A DNA stretch of 64,000 bases from Doryteuthis pealeii (Eukaryota > Mollusca > Cephalopoda > Myopsida > Loliginidae), in NCBI GenBank assembly GCA_023376005.1, contig CM042162.1, positions 88,290,337-88,354,336 of the forward strand, read 5' to 3'. The translations under genes were made by a program, and so were the position numbers. Shown here piece after piece: positions 43,637 to 53,595 of this stretch (its first letter is position 1; each line of letters begins with the position of its first letter). The notes under the pieces were generated by a model. It was not told where the DNA came from, made no database searches, and saw only the letters and a list, made by a program, of their open reading frames with translations.

Positions 43637-44062
43637 TCCTTCCTTCATTCGTTTACTTTTTTATTTCTTTTACCTTTTCTCTTTCTTTCTTTCTTCATAA
43701 TTTTATATATTTCTTTCTTTCTCTTTCTTCTCCTCTTTCTTTATTTTCCTTCTTTATTTTCCTTCTTTCTTTCTTTCTTTCTTTCTTTCGTTTCCTTTTT
43801 ATTTCTTTTACATTTCTCTTTCTTTCTTTCTTTCTTCATAATTTATATACTTCTTTCTTTCTCCTTCTTCTCCTCTTCTTTATTTTCCTTTTTCTTTCCT
43901 TCTTTCTTCTTTCTTTCTTTTCTTTCTTTCGTTTTCCTTTTTTATTTCTTTCTTCCTTTCTTTCTTTATTTATAATTTTATATATTTCTTTCTTTCTCTT
44001 TCTTCTCCTCTTTCTTCATTTTCCGTCTTTATTTCTTTCTTTCTTTCTTTCTTTCTTTCTTG
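42775..44062 (+). repeat. 1.3-kb (CTTT)n polypyrimidine tract
   Basis: Mostly CTTT with recurring short interruptions of 'catgatttatatatttct' type about every 100-150 bp, suggesting a higher-order unit. Phe/Leu/Ser-rich frames are repeat translations. Confidence 0.95.
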
Positions 44063-44700
44063 AAACCTATCCTGATTGGCGCATCACCCTCTTCCCCCTT
44101 TCAGAAGTGCAGAAGTGTAGAAAGAGAAATTGTTTCGTTAAAGCCAATCCAATATTTCAAACGAACTACCGGACAGGAACTGGCAAATCGCTACCCACAA
44201 ACAACCCATTTAACACAACAAAGTGCTACCAATCGTCTCGCTACCTTCTAAACGTAGGACGCAATGTAAGGTTAATAACACCGAATTAAAGATTGACGTA
44301 GCAGGAAATTGGGGTAGTCTATTTTCGATACGACGCGTTCTTCATTTCTAAGGCATTTAGAAATCATCTCGGCGCGCCTGGCGTATCTACCTCATCTTAA
44401 AATTCAGATCTGTGCAAAGTCGCAATAGAAGAGATTATCAACATCCTCTCAGACGTGAGGAAGCGACTGTTTGGAACGGTTACCCGAGGGTAATTAGTAA
44501 TGGACTTGTGGTCTCTGCATCTCCGAAGTCTCGGGATAAAATATTCTTCATTAATATGGCAGTGGTGGTGCCCGTAGATAGACAATATTATCGCATAGAC
44601 GGAATGAAATTTCAAGAGAACCCGTATTGAATTTGGTTAAAAGGAACAGAATGAATACATACATATCAACTGGATAGTATAGATTTTGATTAAAACACGT
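44063..44700. other. no recognisable gene
   Basis: Balanced composition. The 60-72-codon frames on both strands show no motif I know. Confidence 0.4.
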
Positions 44701-44726
44701 ACACCCTCATATATATATAAAGCAAT

Positions 44727-44767
44727 CTACAGACGCGCGTTTCGGGGTTTACCCCTCATCAGTGCAG
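44727..44767 (-). ncRNA. hammerhead ribozyme, type I, canonical core
   Basis: On the minus strand: stem I CTGCA/TGTAG (5 bp, one G-U), core CTGATGA (44756-44762), stem II GGGG/CCCC with tetraloop TAAA (44744-44755), GAAA (44740-44743), stem III CGC/GCG without loop (44734-44739), U16.1 at 44733 and C17 at 44732, cleavage predicted after C17. Every conserved base is present. It is the clearest ribozyme in the window. A TA run (44709-44718) follows its 3' side. Confidence 0.82.
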
Positions 44768-44774
44768 CTATACT

Positions 44775-44875
44775 TATTTTTCAGCAGCTACATCTGGTCG
44801 GGTTCGAGACCTGAACGAACTTTCGCTCGTCAAATCTCTTACCGATGGGTCCACAAGCAGCTGCCAAGGATAGAA
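44775..44875 (-). repeat. tRNA-like module upstream of the hammerhead
   Basis: The minus strand has 'cccatcggtaagagatttga' (A-box/D-arm-like) and 'caggtctcgaacccg' (B-box-like) at tRNA-like spacing. It is followed within about 20-30 bp by the hammerhead. Same architecture as 30127-30260. Confidence 0.55.
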
Positions 44876-45078
44876 CGCAGAATAATCGCTATATTTCCTA
44901 AACCGGAAATAAACTCACCAGAGGTCTCTAACTTGTAAACAAGTGAGACTAGCTTTGCGCCGAAGCGGTGAATTTTCGCAATTGGTCCCTACTAAACAGA
45001 GTGCTCAACCTGAAAAGGTGGGTGCGTATATAAAGATATATATATATATATATAAAGATAAATCTAATGAGTCAGACG

Positions 45079-45115
45079 AACCTACTAAAAGTTTCGCTTA
45101 ATGCTCTTCAGGGCT
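45079..45115 (-). ncRNA. hammerhead ribozyme motif
   Basis: On the minus strand: stem I AGCC/GGTT, CTGAAGA (45105-45111), short stem II GC/GC with loop ATTAA, GAAA, stem III CT/AG with loop TTT, then UA. Core complete, stem II only 2 bp. Confidence 0.55.
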
Positions 45116-45283
45116 AAGATCTGACTAAAGAGACTAGGAGCAACCGCATTAAATATAGTACTTACCACAGTGATTCAAATAAATTAGCATAAACTAAAAT
45201 GACTAATTTGAAATGACTATTTGAATCACTGTGGTAAGGACTATATTTAATGCGGTTGCTCCTAGTCTCTTTAGTCAGATCTT

Positions 45284-45320
45284 AGCCCTGAAGAGCATTA
45301 AGCGAAACTTTTAGTAGGTT
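45284..45320 (+). ncRNA. hammerhead ribozyme motif, mirror copy
   Basis: Plus-strand counterpart of 45079-45115: AGCC, CTGAAGA (45288-45294), GCATTAAGC, GAAA (45304-45307), CTTTTAG, TA, GGTT. Confidence 0.55.
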
Positions 45321-45426
45321 CGTCTGACTCATTAGATTTATCTTTATTATTTGCTCTACTTAGGTATTGAGCACTTCTTACTTATTAGCTTTAGTCTCCT
45401 GGCGGGTTTGTATGTATATATATATA

Positions 45427-45429
45427 TAT

Positions 45430-45483
<54 letters not shown>

Positions 45484-45645
45484 TATAATTGTTTTTCTTT
45501 TGGCCAAGATATTGTACTAATAGATTATTTTGGTCTTTTCTTTTTTACAAAAAATTTTTCTACCCCGTTCATATTTGGTAGTATATTTTTACAATCAAAC
45601 TATTTGCTGGTTTTTTTCTCACCGCGAGGATTTACCAACAAGTTT

Positions 45646-45692
<47 letters not shown>
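45427..45692 (+). repeat. dispersed repeat with (TA)n flanks; relative at 50060-50285
   Basis: 'tttggtagtatatttttaca' and 'ccaacaagtttggtata' followed by (TA)n occur in both places, so this family ends in a TA tract. Confidence 0.6.
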
Positions 45693-45696
<4 letters not shown>

Positions 45697-46019
45697 CAAT
45701 CATAAGCTTGGCGTATATAAAATATATGCATGAATTCAGTATTATCTGAGTTCCCCTGGAGGCCAAAACCTAATGGTACCTTCTTTCGGCTATACGACAG
45801 TGATTTAGCTTGTTCAAATGTAGTTTGTTTGATGTGCTAGATTATCTGTGTAGTCTGCATCTGTAACAGTTTCTGTTGGATATCGTCTGTTTTTCGGGAA
45901 ACAAAAGTAAATATATAAAAGCAAGCAATTTCGTATCATTCCCTAAACTGGCTTGATTTGTTGATTAGTTGGTTTGTGGGCTTTTACGGCATGTCAACCC
46001 TTCTTACTTCGTACACACT

Positions 46020-46335
46020 CTCAGCACAGACAAACAAGACATACATAGTACGGAGTTCATAGCTCTGGCCACAGTATCTGACAAGACACTCACAGATCGT
46101 AAACACAAAACAAACCTACTTAGATGGAAAAAAAAAACAACAACTTTTAAATCAACAACTATAACGCTAAAATACTAAAAACGATAAGCCAACTACCCGA
46201 GCTAACGACGTCTGCAGTCGATAAAAATTCAGAGGTCATATGCGTACAAGAACATAGATTTGATCATATCGAATAAGATGTAAAACCAGCAAAACCTGTG
46301 GATATACCACAGTATTACAAAGTTTGATATGTTTA
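46020..46335 (+). pseudogene. LINE endonuclease N-terminal fragment, part 1
   Basis: A broken frame reads a block like 'VDKNSEVICVQEHRFDHIE' after stops, matching the start of an apurinic-type endonuclease domain of a metazoan LINE (the QEHR motif contains a catalytic Glu). Multiple stops. Part 2 is at 46690-46845. Confidence 0.6.
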
Positions 46336-46689
46336 CTTAAGAGCTATTATAAAATAGTTCGATATGCAAAAAGTATATTTTTATCTAATTCTCTCTCACT
46401 CCTTTTTTCTTTCTTTTCATTTTTTTCATATTGTTCGATTGAAACAGATTAGCGTTATCGCTCCTATACCTATCTTTTACTTACTCTCTTACTTTCTTAT
46501 GATATTTTTTCTCTATCGCATGTCCTTTTCCTTTCCTTTTTTTCTTAATAATAAAAATGGAATGGTCCTTTATAATCCGGATTTACATATTTGCATTTCA
46601 TCTTGGATGATTTGAACGGTTTCATTTTTAACCAGAGGGTGTTGGAAGATGATAACAGTCGGAAGATTAAAGAGTCGGCGTATTAATAT
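46336..46689. repeat. ~350-bp insert in the LINE fragment, partial relative at 53780-53960
   Basis: 'gaaacagattagcgttatcg' and surrounding pyrimidine-rich DNA are shared with 53873-53895 ('gaaacagaatagcattatcg'). Confidence 0.45.
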
Positions 46690-46845
46690 ATAGATTGCAC
46701 GAATCTGATAATGGCTGTACGTTTGTGTCGGCATCTACATGGAAAAACTTCGCTAATGCCACCATAGTTATAGTAGGAATGCTTCTCAGCCATGGAGCAC
46801 TTAAATTTGTGGTATCAAGAAAACCGTGGTAGTCGAACATGCCGT
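46690..46845 (+). pseudogene. LINE endonuclease fragment, part 2
   Basis: The frame reads NGCTFVSASTWKNFANATI and GMLLSHGAL, which directly continues the endonuclease domain of part 1 in related LINEs. Confidence 0.6.
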
Positions 46846-47455
46846 TAGCAAAATGGTTTCCACTCCAGACATGAGTGGAAATTTAATTTTGATTCTGGGC
46901 ACTGTATTCTTTTTTAATGCTAAAAAATTCTCTTTTCTTTTCGTTCTTCACTTTTTTTTAAATCTTGTAATATTTCAATTTTATTTTTCTCCTTCACCCA
47001 AGTCAAATGCATTTTTTTTTGCCTTTATACCTGGAGAGCATTTTTTTTTTTAATTTTATTTATTTTTCAGAAAGCATCCACGCTGATGCCTGTAGACATA
47101 AAACTTATTTTTTTATGTTGATCTTGTCTGGAAAACATGGCGAATGCTATGAAGATAAAAAGTAAATAAATAAAAATAATATTAAAAAATAATTTCTTTT
47201 TAAATATTGAGGTCTCTGCTAAAAAAAAAAACTAAGGAAGTATGTCCAGTGTACATGCTAGACTATGCGTCGCTAAAAAATATCATCTGAAAATTACTAT
47301 TTTTGCCTCGGGTGTTTTGTTTTCAAAGTTTTAGCCAGCAGGCTCTTTGCCCTTTACCGGGTAAAGGTCTCCTTTAACTTTTAGCCATTACCTTCTTACT
47401 GCTTCACTTGAAAAATAATCAAATAAAAAAAGAATAGAATAAAATATGAAAATAC
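46846..47455. other. no recognisable gene
   Basis: AT-rich with A/T runs. No motif found. Confidence 0.45.
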
Positions 47456-47830
47456 TAGGGTGTGTCAAAAGTTTTGGAATATTTTGGTCACGTGCTATTT
47501 TCTGGCGTGTATAGAACGCGATCGATGCAGTTCGAACCGTGGCCGGTGCCCTCTATTGTTGGTAGTATCGTGGTAGTTGGTGTTCTGACACGTTGAGAAT
47601 TGCTTCATTCCGTGTATGATTTGAAAGCCGAACAGATGAACGTGTAAATTGATTCCAATTTGAGAACTTCCGCTTTACGAGTTCGAAGTTGACTATCACG
47701 CTGCAATAAGTAATTGGGAGTTACTTCCCCTGTTTTATTATTACCTCCCCTTTGTGTAAATCTTTGACTTTCTGAAAATATATAAACTCCTAAGAAGCTA
47801 CAGCTGTATTCTAAGTAGAATAAAGCTTTC
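47456..47830 (+). other. mariner-like terminal sequence and GC-richer flank
   Basis: 'tagggtgtgtcaaaagtttt' starting at a TA resembles a mariner terminal repeat. No matching inverted end or transposase frame was found, so this is only a hint. Confidence 0.3.
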
Positions 47831-47934
47831 TCAAGTCCAACCGTGTGTGTTCATTTATTATTACAAACACCACGGAATAAGCTAAAATATTTGTTGTACG
47901 AAAGGTGAAGGTACAATTGATCACAGTAATAAAC

Positions 47935-47990
47935 ATAAGAAAAAAGGAAAGAAAGAAAGGAGGAAAAAAAGGAACAGAAAAATAGCCTGA

Positions 47991-48037
<47 letters not shown>

Positions 48038-48180
48038 CACAAAAATAAGAAAGGGCTAATAAAAGAAAGAAAGAAACAAACAAACAAACAAACAAAGAAT
48101 AAAAATTCGCACGAAATAAAGAAAGAATGAAAGAAAGAACGGAGCAAGAAAGAAAGAAAGAGACAATAAAAGAAAGAAAA
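47935..48180. repeat. (GAAA)n-rich tract
   Basis: Purine-rich with a pure GAAA run at 47990-48037. Confidence 0.93.
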
Positions 48181-48263
48181 TAGAGAATACGAAAAGAAGT
48201 ACGTCCGAATATGCATATACTTAAACATACGATACGTCTGTGCTTATGCATACTCATAGTATA

Positions 48264-48960
48264 GGAGAGAGTATGGGACAATGCTAGCCTTACTAAGAGA
48301 ACCAAACTGCGCGTCTACAGTGCGTGTATTCTCAGTACTCTCAAATACAGTAGCGAACCCTGGATCACATACTCAGACCATGTGAGGAAACTGAACAATT
48401 TCCACCTCAGATGCTTACACCGCATTCTACGCATTCGCTCACAGACCAAAGTGCCCAACACAGACGTACTGGAACGAATAAACATAAACAGCATGCCCGC
48501 CATCATCTGCGAGAGACGCTTGGTCACGTCAGGAGGATGGACAAAGCCCGCATCCCCAAAGACCTACTGTATGGTAAGTTAGTAGAGGGCACCCGACAGG
48601 TAGGGAGACCACGCATGCGCTTGAAAAATGTCTGCAAGAGAGACATGAAGTCATGCCACATCGACATCAACACATGGGAGGCTTGTGCAGAAGACCGAGC
48701 GACCTGGCACCTCCTTGTCCAACAAGGAACGAAAAGGAGCGAAAAGGAGAGGAAAGAAGACGCCGCAGAAAAGAGAGTCATAAGGAAAGAGAGGCAACAG
48801 CATCTCCAGCAAGCATCACCGTTTGTTTACAATCACTGCACCAGAGATTGCCATTCAAAAATTGGTCTGTTCAGCCACTCACGCAGTTGCAGATAAAAAA
48901 AAGTGGACACTACGCCATCGTCTTCAATAGACGGAAGGATGCCAACTATTACATATACAA
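48264..48960 (+). pseudogene. LINE ORF2 C-terminal part, frameshifted, with 3' UTR
   Basis: The first frame reads LRVYSACILSTLKY, WITYSDHVRKLNNFHLRCLH and TKVPNTDVLERI. After a +1/-1 shift near 48500 the reading continues HVRRMDKARIPKDLLYGKL, VGRPRMRLKNVCKRDMKSC, then the Cys/His end YNHCTRDCHSKIGLFSHSRS and stop at 48896. The conserved 3' UTR 'acgccatcgtcttcaataga' follows. This is the C-terminal region beyond the RT domain of an endonuclease/RT LINE; related 3' ends are at 1250-1515 and 49390-49640. Confidence 0.85.
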
Positions 48961-49389
48961 CTAACCAAGCTTAGAGTCCAATCTGCCCTACTATCCCTGT
49001 GCTACTCATACGCTGAATTGGAGCTCTTAATTAAACATATCAAACATTGTAATAATTAAATTATCATACTGTGGTATATCCACAGGTCCTGCTAGTGTTG
49101 ATTATTTTGAGTTTAAAACCAAATGAAACCCTTGAAAAGCAAGAAAGGAAAGAAGAAAAAAGAAAAAAAAAAATTTGACTTACTGAGGTAGATTAGCTAA
49201 AGCCACAAAGATTTCTGGATGCCACAGTTTGTTATGATCCAATTTGAGGATTCGAAGTCGAGGGAAGCGCAAATAACGAAGGCTGAAATTCAAAAATAAA
49301 AAGAATTTAAAAAAAACAAAAAAACAATTAACATTTTAAGAATAATATCTTTATCTTTATTTTAACAATCATTATTTACTATGTGTATG

Positions 49390-49640
49390 CAGGTGCCTCC
49401 TCGTCAAACAGGGAACGAAAAGGATTGAAAAAAAGAGGAAAGAAGCCACCGCAGAAAAGAGAGTCATAAGGAAGGAGAGACAACATCATCTCCAGCAAGC
49501 ATTACCGTTTGTTTGCAATCACTGCACCATAGATTGCCATTCAAAAATTGGTCTGTTTAGTCACTCACACAGTTGCAGATTTTTAAAAAGTGAACACTAC
49601 GCCATCGTCTTCAATAAACGGGAGGATGCCAACATTATAC
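49390..49640 (+). pseudogene. LINE ORF2 3' end, third copy
   Basis: Same Cys/His end with CTID instead of CTRD, and the same 3' UTR. It starts abruptly (5' truncated) in the KRIEKK region and ends near 'gccaacattatacatact', where an ATAC-rich tail begins. Confidence 0.8.
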
Positions 49641-49745
49641 ATACTCATACAGATACGCACGCACCTAAATTCATATATACAGATATACGCTACGCATGTA
49701 ATTATCACACTCATACATGTGCCTTCTCTACTACATGCGTATACA

Positions 49746-49935
49746 TCTATTAATAATGGATAATAATGGAGATTCGCTTCCGGTTTTTGTCTGTAACAAA
49801 AATTTACCTCACTCCTACGTCATATTACCCAACACATAATCCAACGTCATAAAATAGAATAAATATACTCAAAATGTGAGCATGCAACATTAGACAATCC
49901 TCATTGTTTCAATAAATAGATGCCCGGCGTTATAT
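49746..49935 (+). mobile_element. possible diverged Helitron 5' end
   Basis: A|TCTATTAATAATGG followed by 'taatggagattcgcttccgg' and 'ttttgtctgtaac' resembles the Hel-1 start. No 3' hairpin plus CTRR end was identified; 'gatgcccggcgtta' at 49920 may be a remnant. Confidence 0.35.
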
Positions 49936-50059
49936 ATTTATATATAGATTGTTTTATTCTAATATAATATTTAAAGTTATCGGAACTGTTTCCCATTTCA
50001 AAATTGTCTTTCTTTCTTTCTTTTTTAAAAATAATATATATTATATATATTTTTTTTCT

Positions 50060-50239
50060 TTTGGTCAAGTATTGTAGTATCAACCGATAATTTTCGTTGA
50101 TACGACTATCTTGGCCTTTTACTTTTTTTTTCAATTTTTTCCCCTGGTGATGTTTGGTAGTATATTTTTAAATCAAACTCTTTGCCCGTTTTTTTCTTAC
50201 CGCAAGGGTTTTACCAGCAAGTTTAGTATATCAAATTAT

Positions 50240-50285
<46 letters not shown>
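50060..50285 (+). repeat. dispersed repeat ending in (TA)n
   Basis: Relative of 45490-45692 ('tttggtagtatatttttaaa', 'accagcaagtttagtata', then TA). Confidence 0.55.
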
Positions 50286-50287
<2 letters not shown>

Positions 50288-50866
50288 CACATATCTAGGT
50301 AGTAAATCTCATCCACAGAAAGCGATGTTAATACACATAGTGGAAAGGCATGGCCGGCAACAAACAAATTATCAGTAATATGGAAATCTGATCTCACTGA
50401 CAAGCTAAAGCGACAATTCGTCCAGGATGTGGTTATATCAGTACTGCTGTATGGCTGCACCACCTGGACCCTAACAAAGCGCCTTGGGAATAATCTAGAT
50501 GGGAGCTGCACAAGAATGTTGCGTGCAGTCCTGAACAAGTCGTGGAAACAGCAACCCACAAGAAAGCAACTATATGGTCACCTGCTCCCCATCTCACAAA
50601 CCATCCGTGTAAGACGGACCAGGCATGCAGGACACTGCTGGAGAAGCGGGGACGAGCTCATAAGCGACGCTCTCCTGTGGAAGCCAACACATGGACATGC
50701 TAACGTAGGACGCCCACTAAGGACCTATATTGACCAATTATGTGAGGATTCTGGATGCTGCGCAGAGGACCTCCCAGGGGCAATGAGTGATAGGGAAAGT
50801 TGGCGAGAGGTTGTCATGGATATCCGTGCTGCTTGCGCGACATGATGATGATGATGATGATGATGA
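50288..50866 (+). pseudogene. RTE-like LINE, 5'-truncated, best-preserved copy
   Basis: A 138-codon frame (50429-50845) reads VISVLLYGCTTWTLTKRLGN, CTRMLRAVLNKSWKQQ, RHAGHCWRSGDELISDALLW, GRPLRTYIDQLCEDSGCCAE and ends DIRAACAT before TGA. Upstream, in another frame, a YLGSKS / MLIHIVERHGR block shows the reading frame is already broken. A (GATGAT)n tail at 50841-50866 is followed by TA. It encodes the region C-terminal to the RT catalytic motifs, so it cannot be autonomous. Confidence 0.88.
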
Positions 50867-50930
50867 TATATAATATATATATATATATATATATAATAAA
50901 TAAGTAATAAGTAAGTAATCTACATTGTTG

Positions 50931-50977
<47 letters not shown>

Positions 50978-51000
50978 TCATAAATAAGTAATCCACATTG
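50867..51000. repeat. (TA)n microsatellites
   Basis: Two TA runs with a repeated 'ataagtaatcyacattgttg' word (50906 and 50981). Confidence 0.95.
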
Positions 51001-51014
51001 TTGCATTATATATA

Positions 51015-51907
51015 CTAGCAAATATATGCACCCTTCGGGTGCAAGTATTTAGGTTTTGATGTTATAAAATATTGTATCAAATTATAAACTATTTAGAAAA
51101 TGATAAACTGAGGGGGTATAATCGAAAAATAGAACAGCTTTAGATTTAACTGTTCTATCATTTTCTTTCACTCCCGTCTTTCATTTTTCCTAATTTATCT
51201 ATCTAGTTAGATTATGAAGTATTTAATAAAATTACAGTTCTTTCGTCTTGTTTATGGATTTCTTTTAAGATGTATCCCCGAGATCTTTGCTCAGATTCGT
51301 TAAGAGAAAACCAAACAATTAGAAATCAATAATACTAAGTATATATTTATTAAAATCAAATTTTAAATATCAATATGCAAATTAGCCTTCTCGTTCACAC
51401 TGTAAACCGCTATTTTGTTGTATATATAAATACAATTGCATGCTATTAGTATGTTGATATAGTCAACAGTGGCTTCGGCCTCTGGACCATTGATATAATT
51501 AACGGCGTCGATCCCAGGGGGCCATCCCCCCAGGCAACACCTGCCCCCTCGATTTAAAGGGGCAGGGCTGGGTTTATTGCCCAGTGCCTGAGGCGCCCCC
51601 CCTTGAGGGGGAATGCCGATGGGATCGACGCAATTTTTCACCTGCCACTACATGAGCTTTGGCTCGTGGGTGGTCCCACGTTAATAGGGACTTTGTGCCT
51701 GACCCGTACAAGTGGGGTACGCGGTAAATATCATGTAGATATGGTCAACAGTATTAATAATGTTAATCAATTTTATTAATAATTGAGGTTTAAATAAAAG
51801 TAAAACCATTGAGAATGTGATGTCAAATAACTAAGGGAATTATGACTTGGAGTAGTAATATAGTTTCGGTTACAAACAGAAAACATACAATCTCCATTAT
51901 AATTAGA
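51015..51907 (-). mobile_element. non-autonomous Helitron, Hel-1 copy D, longest
   Basis: The minus strand ends with hairpin GCACCC-GAA-GGGTGC and CTAG (51015-51018). The start is TCTAATTATAATGG (51907). At about 893 bp it contains a complete P module (about 51438-51735) that copies A and B lack. Confidence 0.82.
51438..51735 (+). repeat. P repeat module inside Helitron D
   Basis: 'ggcttcggcctctggaccat', 'aggggcagggctgggtttat', 'tgcccagtgcctgaggcgcc' and 'ctttgtgcctgacccgtaca' in order. The same string occurs outside Helitrons at 57572-57860 and, split, at 53998-54490. GC-rich relative to the host DNA. Confidence 0.75.
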
Positions 51908-51995
51908 ATATATATATAATATATATATGTATATATATATAATCAACACATACTAAACACCTTCATCTTCATTCTTCTCTCCACACAAAATTCTT

Positions 51996-52044
51996 AGTCC
52001 TGAAGAAGGTTTCCACTGTAAAACTGAAATACTCGAGTATGGAC
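51996..52044 (+). ncRNA. hammerhead-like motif, probably inactive
   Basis: GTC, CTGAAGA (52000-52006), stem II AGGTTT/AAAACT with one mismatch, GAAA (52026-52029), stem III TACTC/GAGTA without loop, U16.1, then G at position 17, and GAC. A G at the cleavage position is not expected to cleave. It lies 90 bp beyond Helitron D and a TA run. Confidence 0.45.
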
Positions 52045-52315
52045 AATACATTTTCCATCCATCGTGTACTGTGTTTGTTTTTTTCTAAATTTTCTCCACA
52101 TATTCATACAGATATATTTTTACCTACATACATATGCACCTATTTGCATATACAATTCGGCTGTCCTCATATGCATTCATACCAATATGTTCTCACCTGC
52201 ATGCATATATGATTTATAGTGTCATTCATCCTGCGGCATAATGTTGGAACACCATATTTGTCTTAAACTCTTTTTCAAAGTAAATTCATAAATAGGTGAC
52301 CATTTAAGCAAACAG

Positions 52316-52400
52316 CAGGTACTGTAAGAAACCAAATATCAAAATGACTAGATTCGGCATTAACTGTCCCGAAAAGGTTTGATATACCGTAAAAACAAAA
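52316..52400 (+). repeat. R1 tail fragment
   Basis: 'gcaggtactgtaagaaacca' and 'ggtttgatataccgtaaaaa'. Confidence 0.5.
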
Positions 52401-52689
52401 ATACAAAAATTGAGTTAAAAAGATGTATAGAAGGGGGGGGAATATATGGGGCGAAATAGACCTTCGAATCAACAAGCTACCGCCAAGGGGGGAACCAAAT
52501 ACAAGCGAGTTCTCAATCTTCTCACAAGTCAGACCCTCTGTTGGTCAATACATTCTTCATCTAGCAGCTAAAAAGATCCGTCGTCGTAGTCGAATTAATC
52601 TTTAGCAGTTCAAAATTACATTTCCTCACTGAAAAGCGCTTCGTCGTCGACTGCTTCTGCTGCTTCTGACTGCTGACTGCCCAGCTCTT

Positions 52690-52880
52690 GACTCACTTGT
52701 TATTTTATGGGCATATTAGCCAAACATCCGGGCACGTCAGTCAAACCTCGCGTCCTTCCAGTTCCTACATCGCATCTGTTTTCGCATGCGGGAGGACGCA
52801 GGTTCGATCCCAGCAGGCAAGACAATGTCTTGCTCCCTTTCCTTTCTCGTTTTCCGTCACAAGATGTGTTTAAATTGGAG
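52690..52880 (+). repeat. possible tRNA-like repeat
   Basis: 'gacgcaggttcgatcccagc' has a good B box, and an A-box-like segment could be 'tagccaaacatccgggc'. Distant relative of 11345-11640. Confidence 0.35.
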
Positions 52881-52914
52881 TTTAAAAAACAAACCTAAAA
52901 ACAAATTCAATACC

Positions 52915-53000
52915 CATCAAGAATGAATAAAACAATGTCCTCGGCATAAAATAACCCTACAAGTGTTGACATGCCGTAAAATCCAACTAACCATATTTTT
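52915..53000 (+). repeat. R1 tail fragment
   Basis: 'atacccatcaagaatgaata', 'ataaccctacaagtgttgac', 'atgccgtaaaatcca'. Confidence 0.6.
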
Positions 53001-53177
53001 CTTAAAGTCTTTCAAAGTAAATTCACAAAAGAGAGACTATTCCTTATCAAACTTTTCAACAAAACAGAAAATGACAAACCAATCATGAAATCCTGTAGAT
53101 ATTACATTCGGTCGATCAAGTTACTGGTCGTAGTTACTGGCAACTCTAAGGAGACAACAAACCGTTAACAATAACAA

Positions 53178-53595
53178 CTAGAAGTGGCTACCCGGCGTCG
53201 CCTGGGTAGAGGGGGATTTTTTAAAAGTTATTCTCGCAGATCTATTATTACTTATCACAAGCTAGCTCCACACTGGATGCCCCAAAACATCCCCACGTAA
53301 ATATATACCACTATAGTAAGAAATTTTAATTCAATAATTTACAATAAAAAAAACATAAATGAAGCGATTAATTCAGTCAATCAACATCATATTTCAATTA
53401 CCTTCTGTTATTATACAAATTCTGATTTTTAAATATCTTCCTAAATATAAATAAAATCTTCATTATTTTTGCTCAAAACCCAAGCCCTGGTGATAGTGGA
53501 TATCTATATATATTTAGTTTGTCGTTGATTGTTTTATTTTCGAAGTTTCCCCCGGACATACACATATACACAACTGCCCTTTATATATGTATAGA
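53178..53595 (-). mobile_element. non-autonomous Helitron, family Hel-2, complete 418-bp copy
   Basis: On the minus strand A|TCTATACATATATAAAGG is the start and the hairpin CTACCCAG-GCGACG-CCGGGTAG followed by CCACTTCTAG|T is the end. No coding capacity. It provides the pre-insertion sequence for the RTE-split copy at 31840-32689. An R1 tail fragment (53603-53660) adjoins. Confidence 0.82.

Larger units (their letters stand above)
45052..45347. repeat. 296-bp palindrome with hammerhead motifs in both arms
   Basis: Arms of about 130 bp ('ataaagataaatctaatgag' mirrored at 45328-45347) surround a ~30-bp spacer near 45200. They are almost identical, with one or two base differences. A TA run adjoins on the left (45037-45053). 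A partial relative is at 54841-54900. Confidence 0.9.

Noticed and set aside
42759..43975. 243- and 175-codon Phe/Leu/Ser-rich frames resembling membrane proteins
   Set aside because: Translation of the (CTTT)n tract, with overlapping frames of the same kind in other phases.
47456..47480. mariner terminal inverted repeat
   Set aside because: Only one end resembles a mariner repeat, and no partner end or transposase was found. Listed only as a hint.
48411..48896. Host gene encoding a Cys/His zinc-finger-like protein
   Set aside because: The Cys/His end recurs at 1250 and 49390 with the same 3' UTR, so it is a LINE ORF end rather than a host gene.
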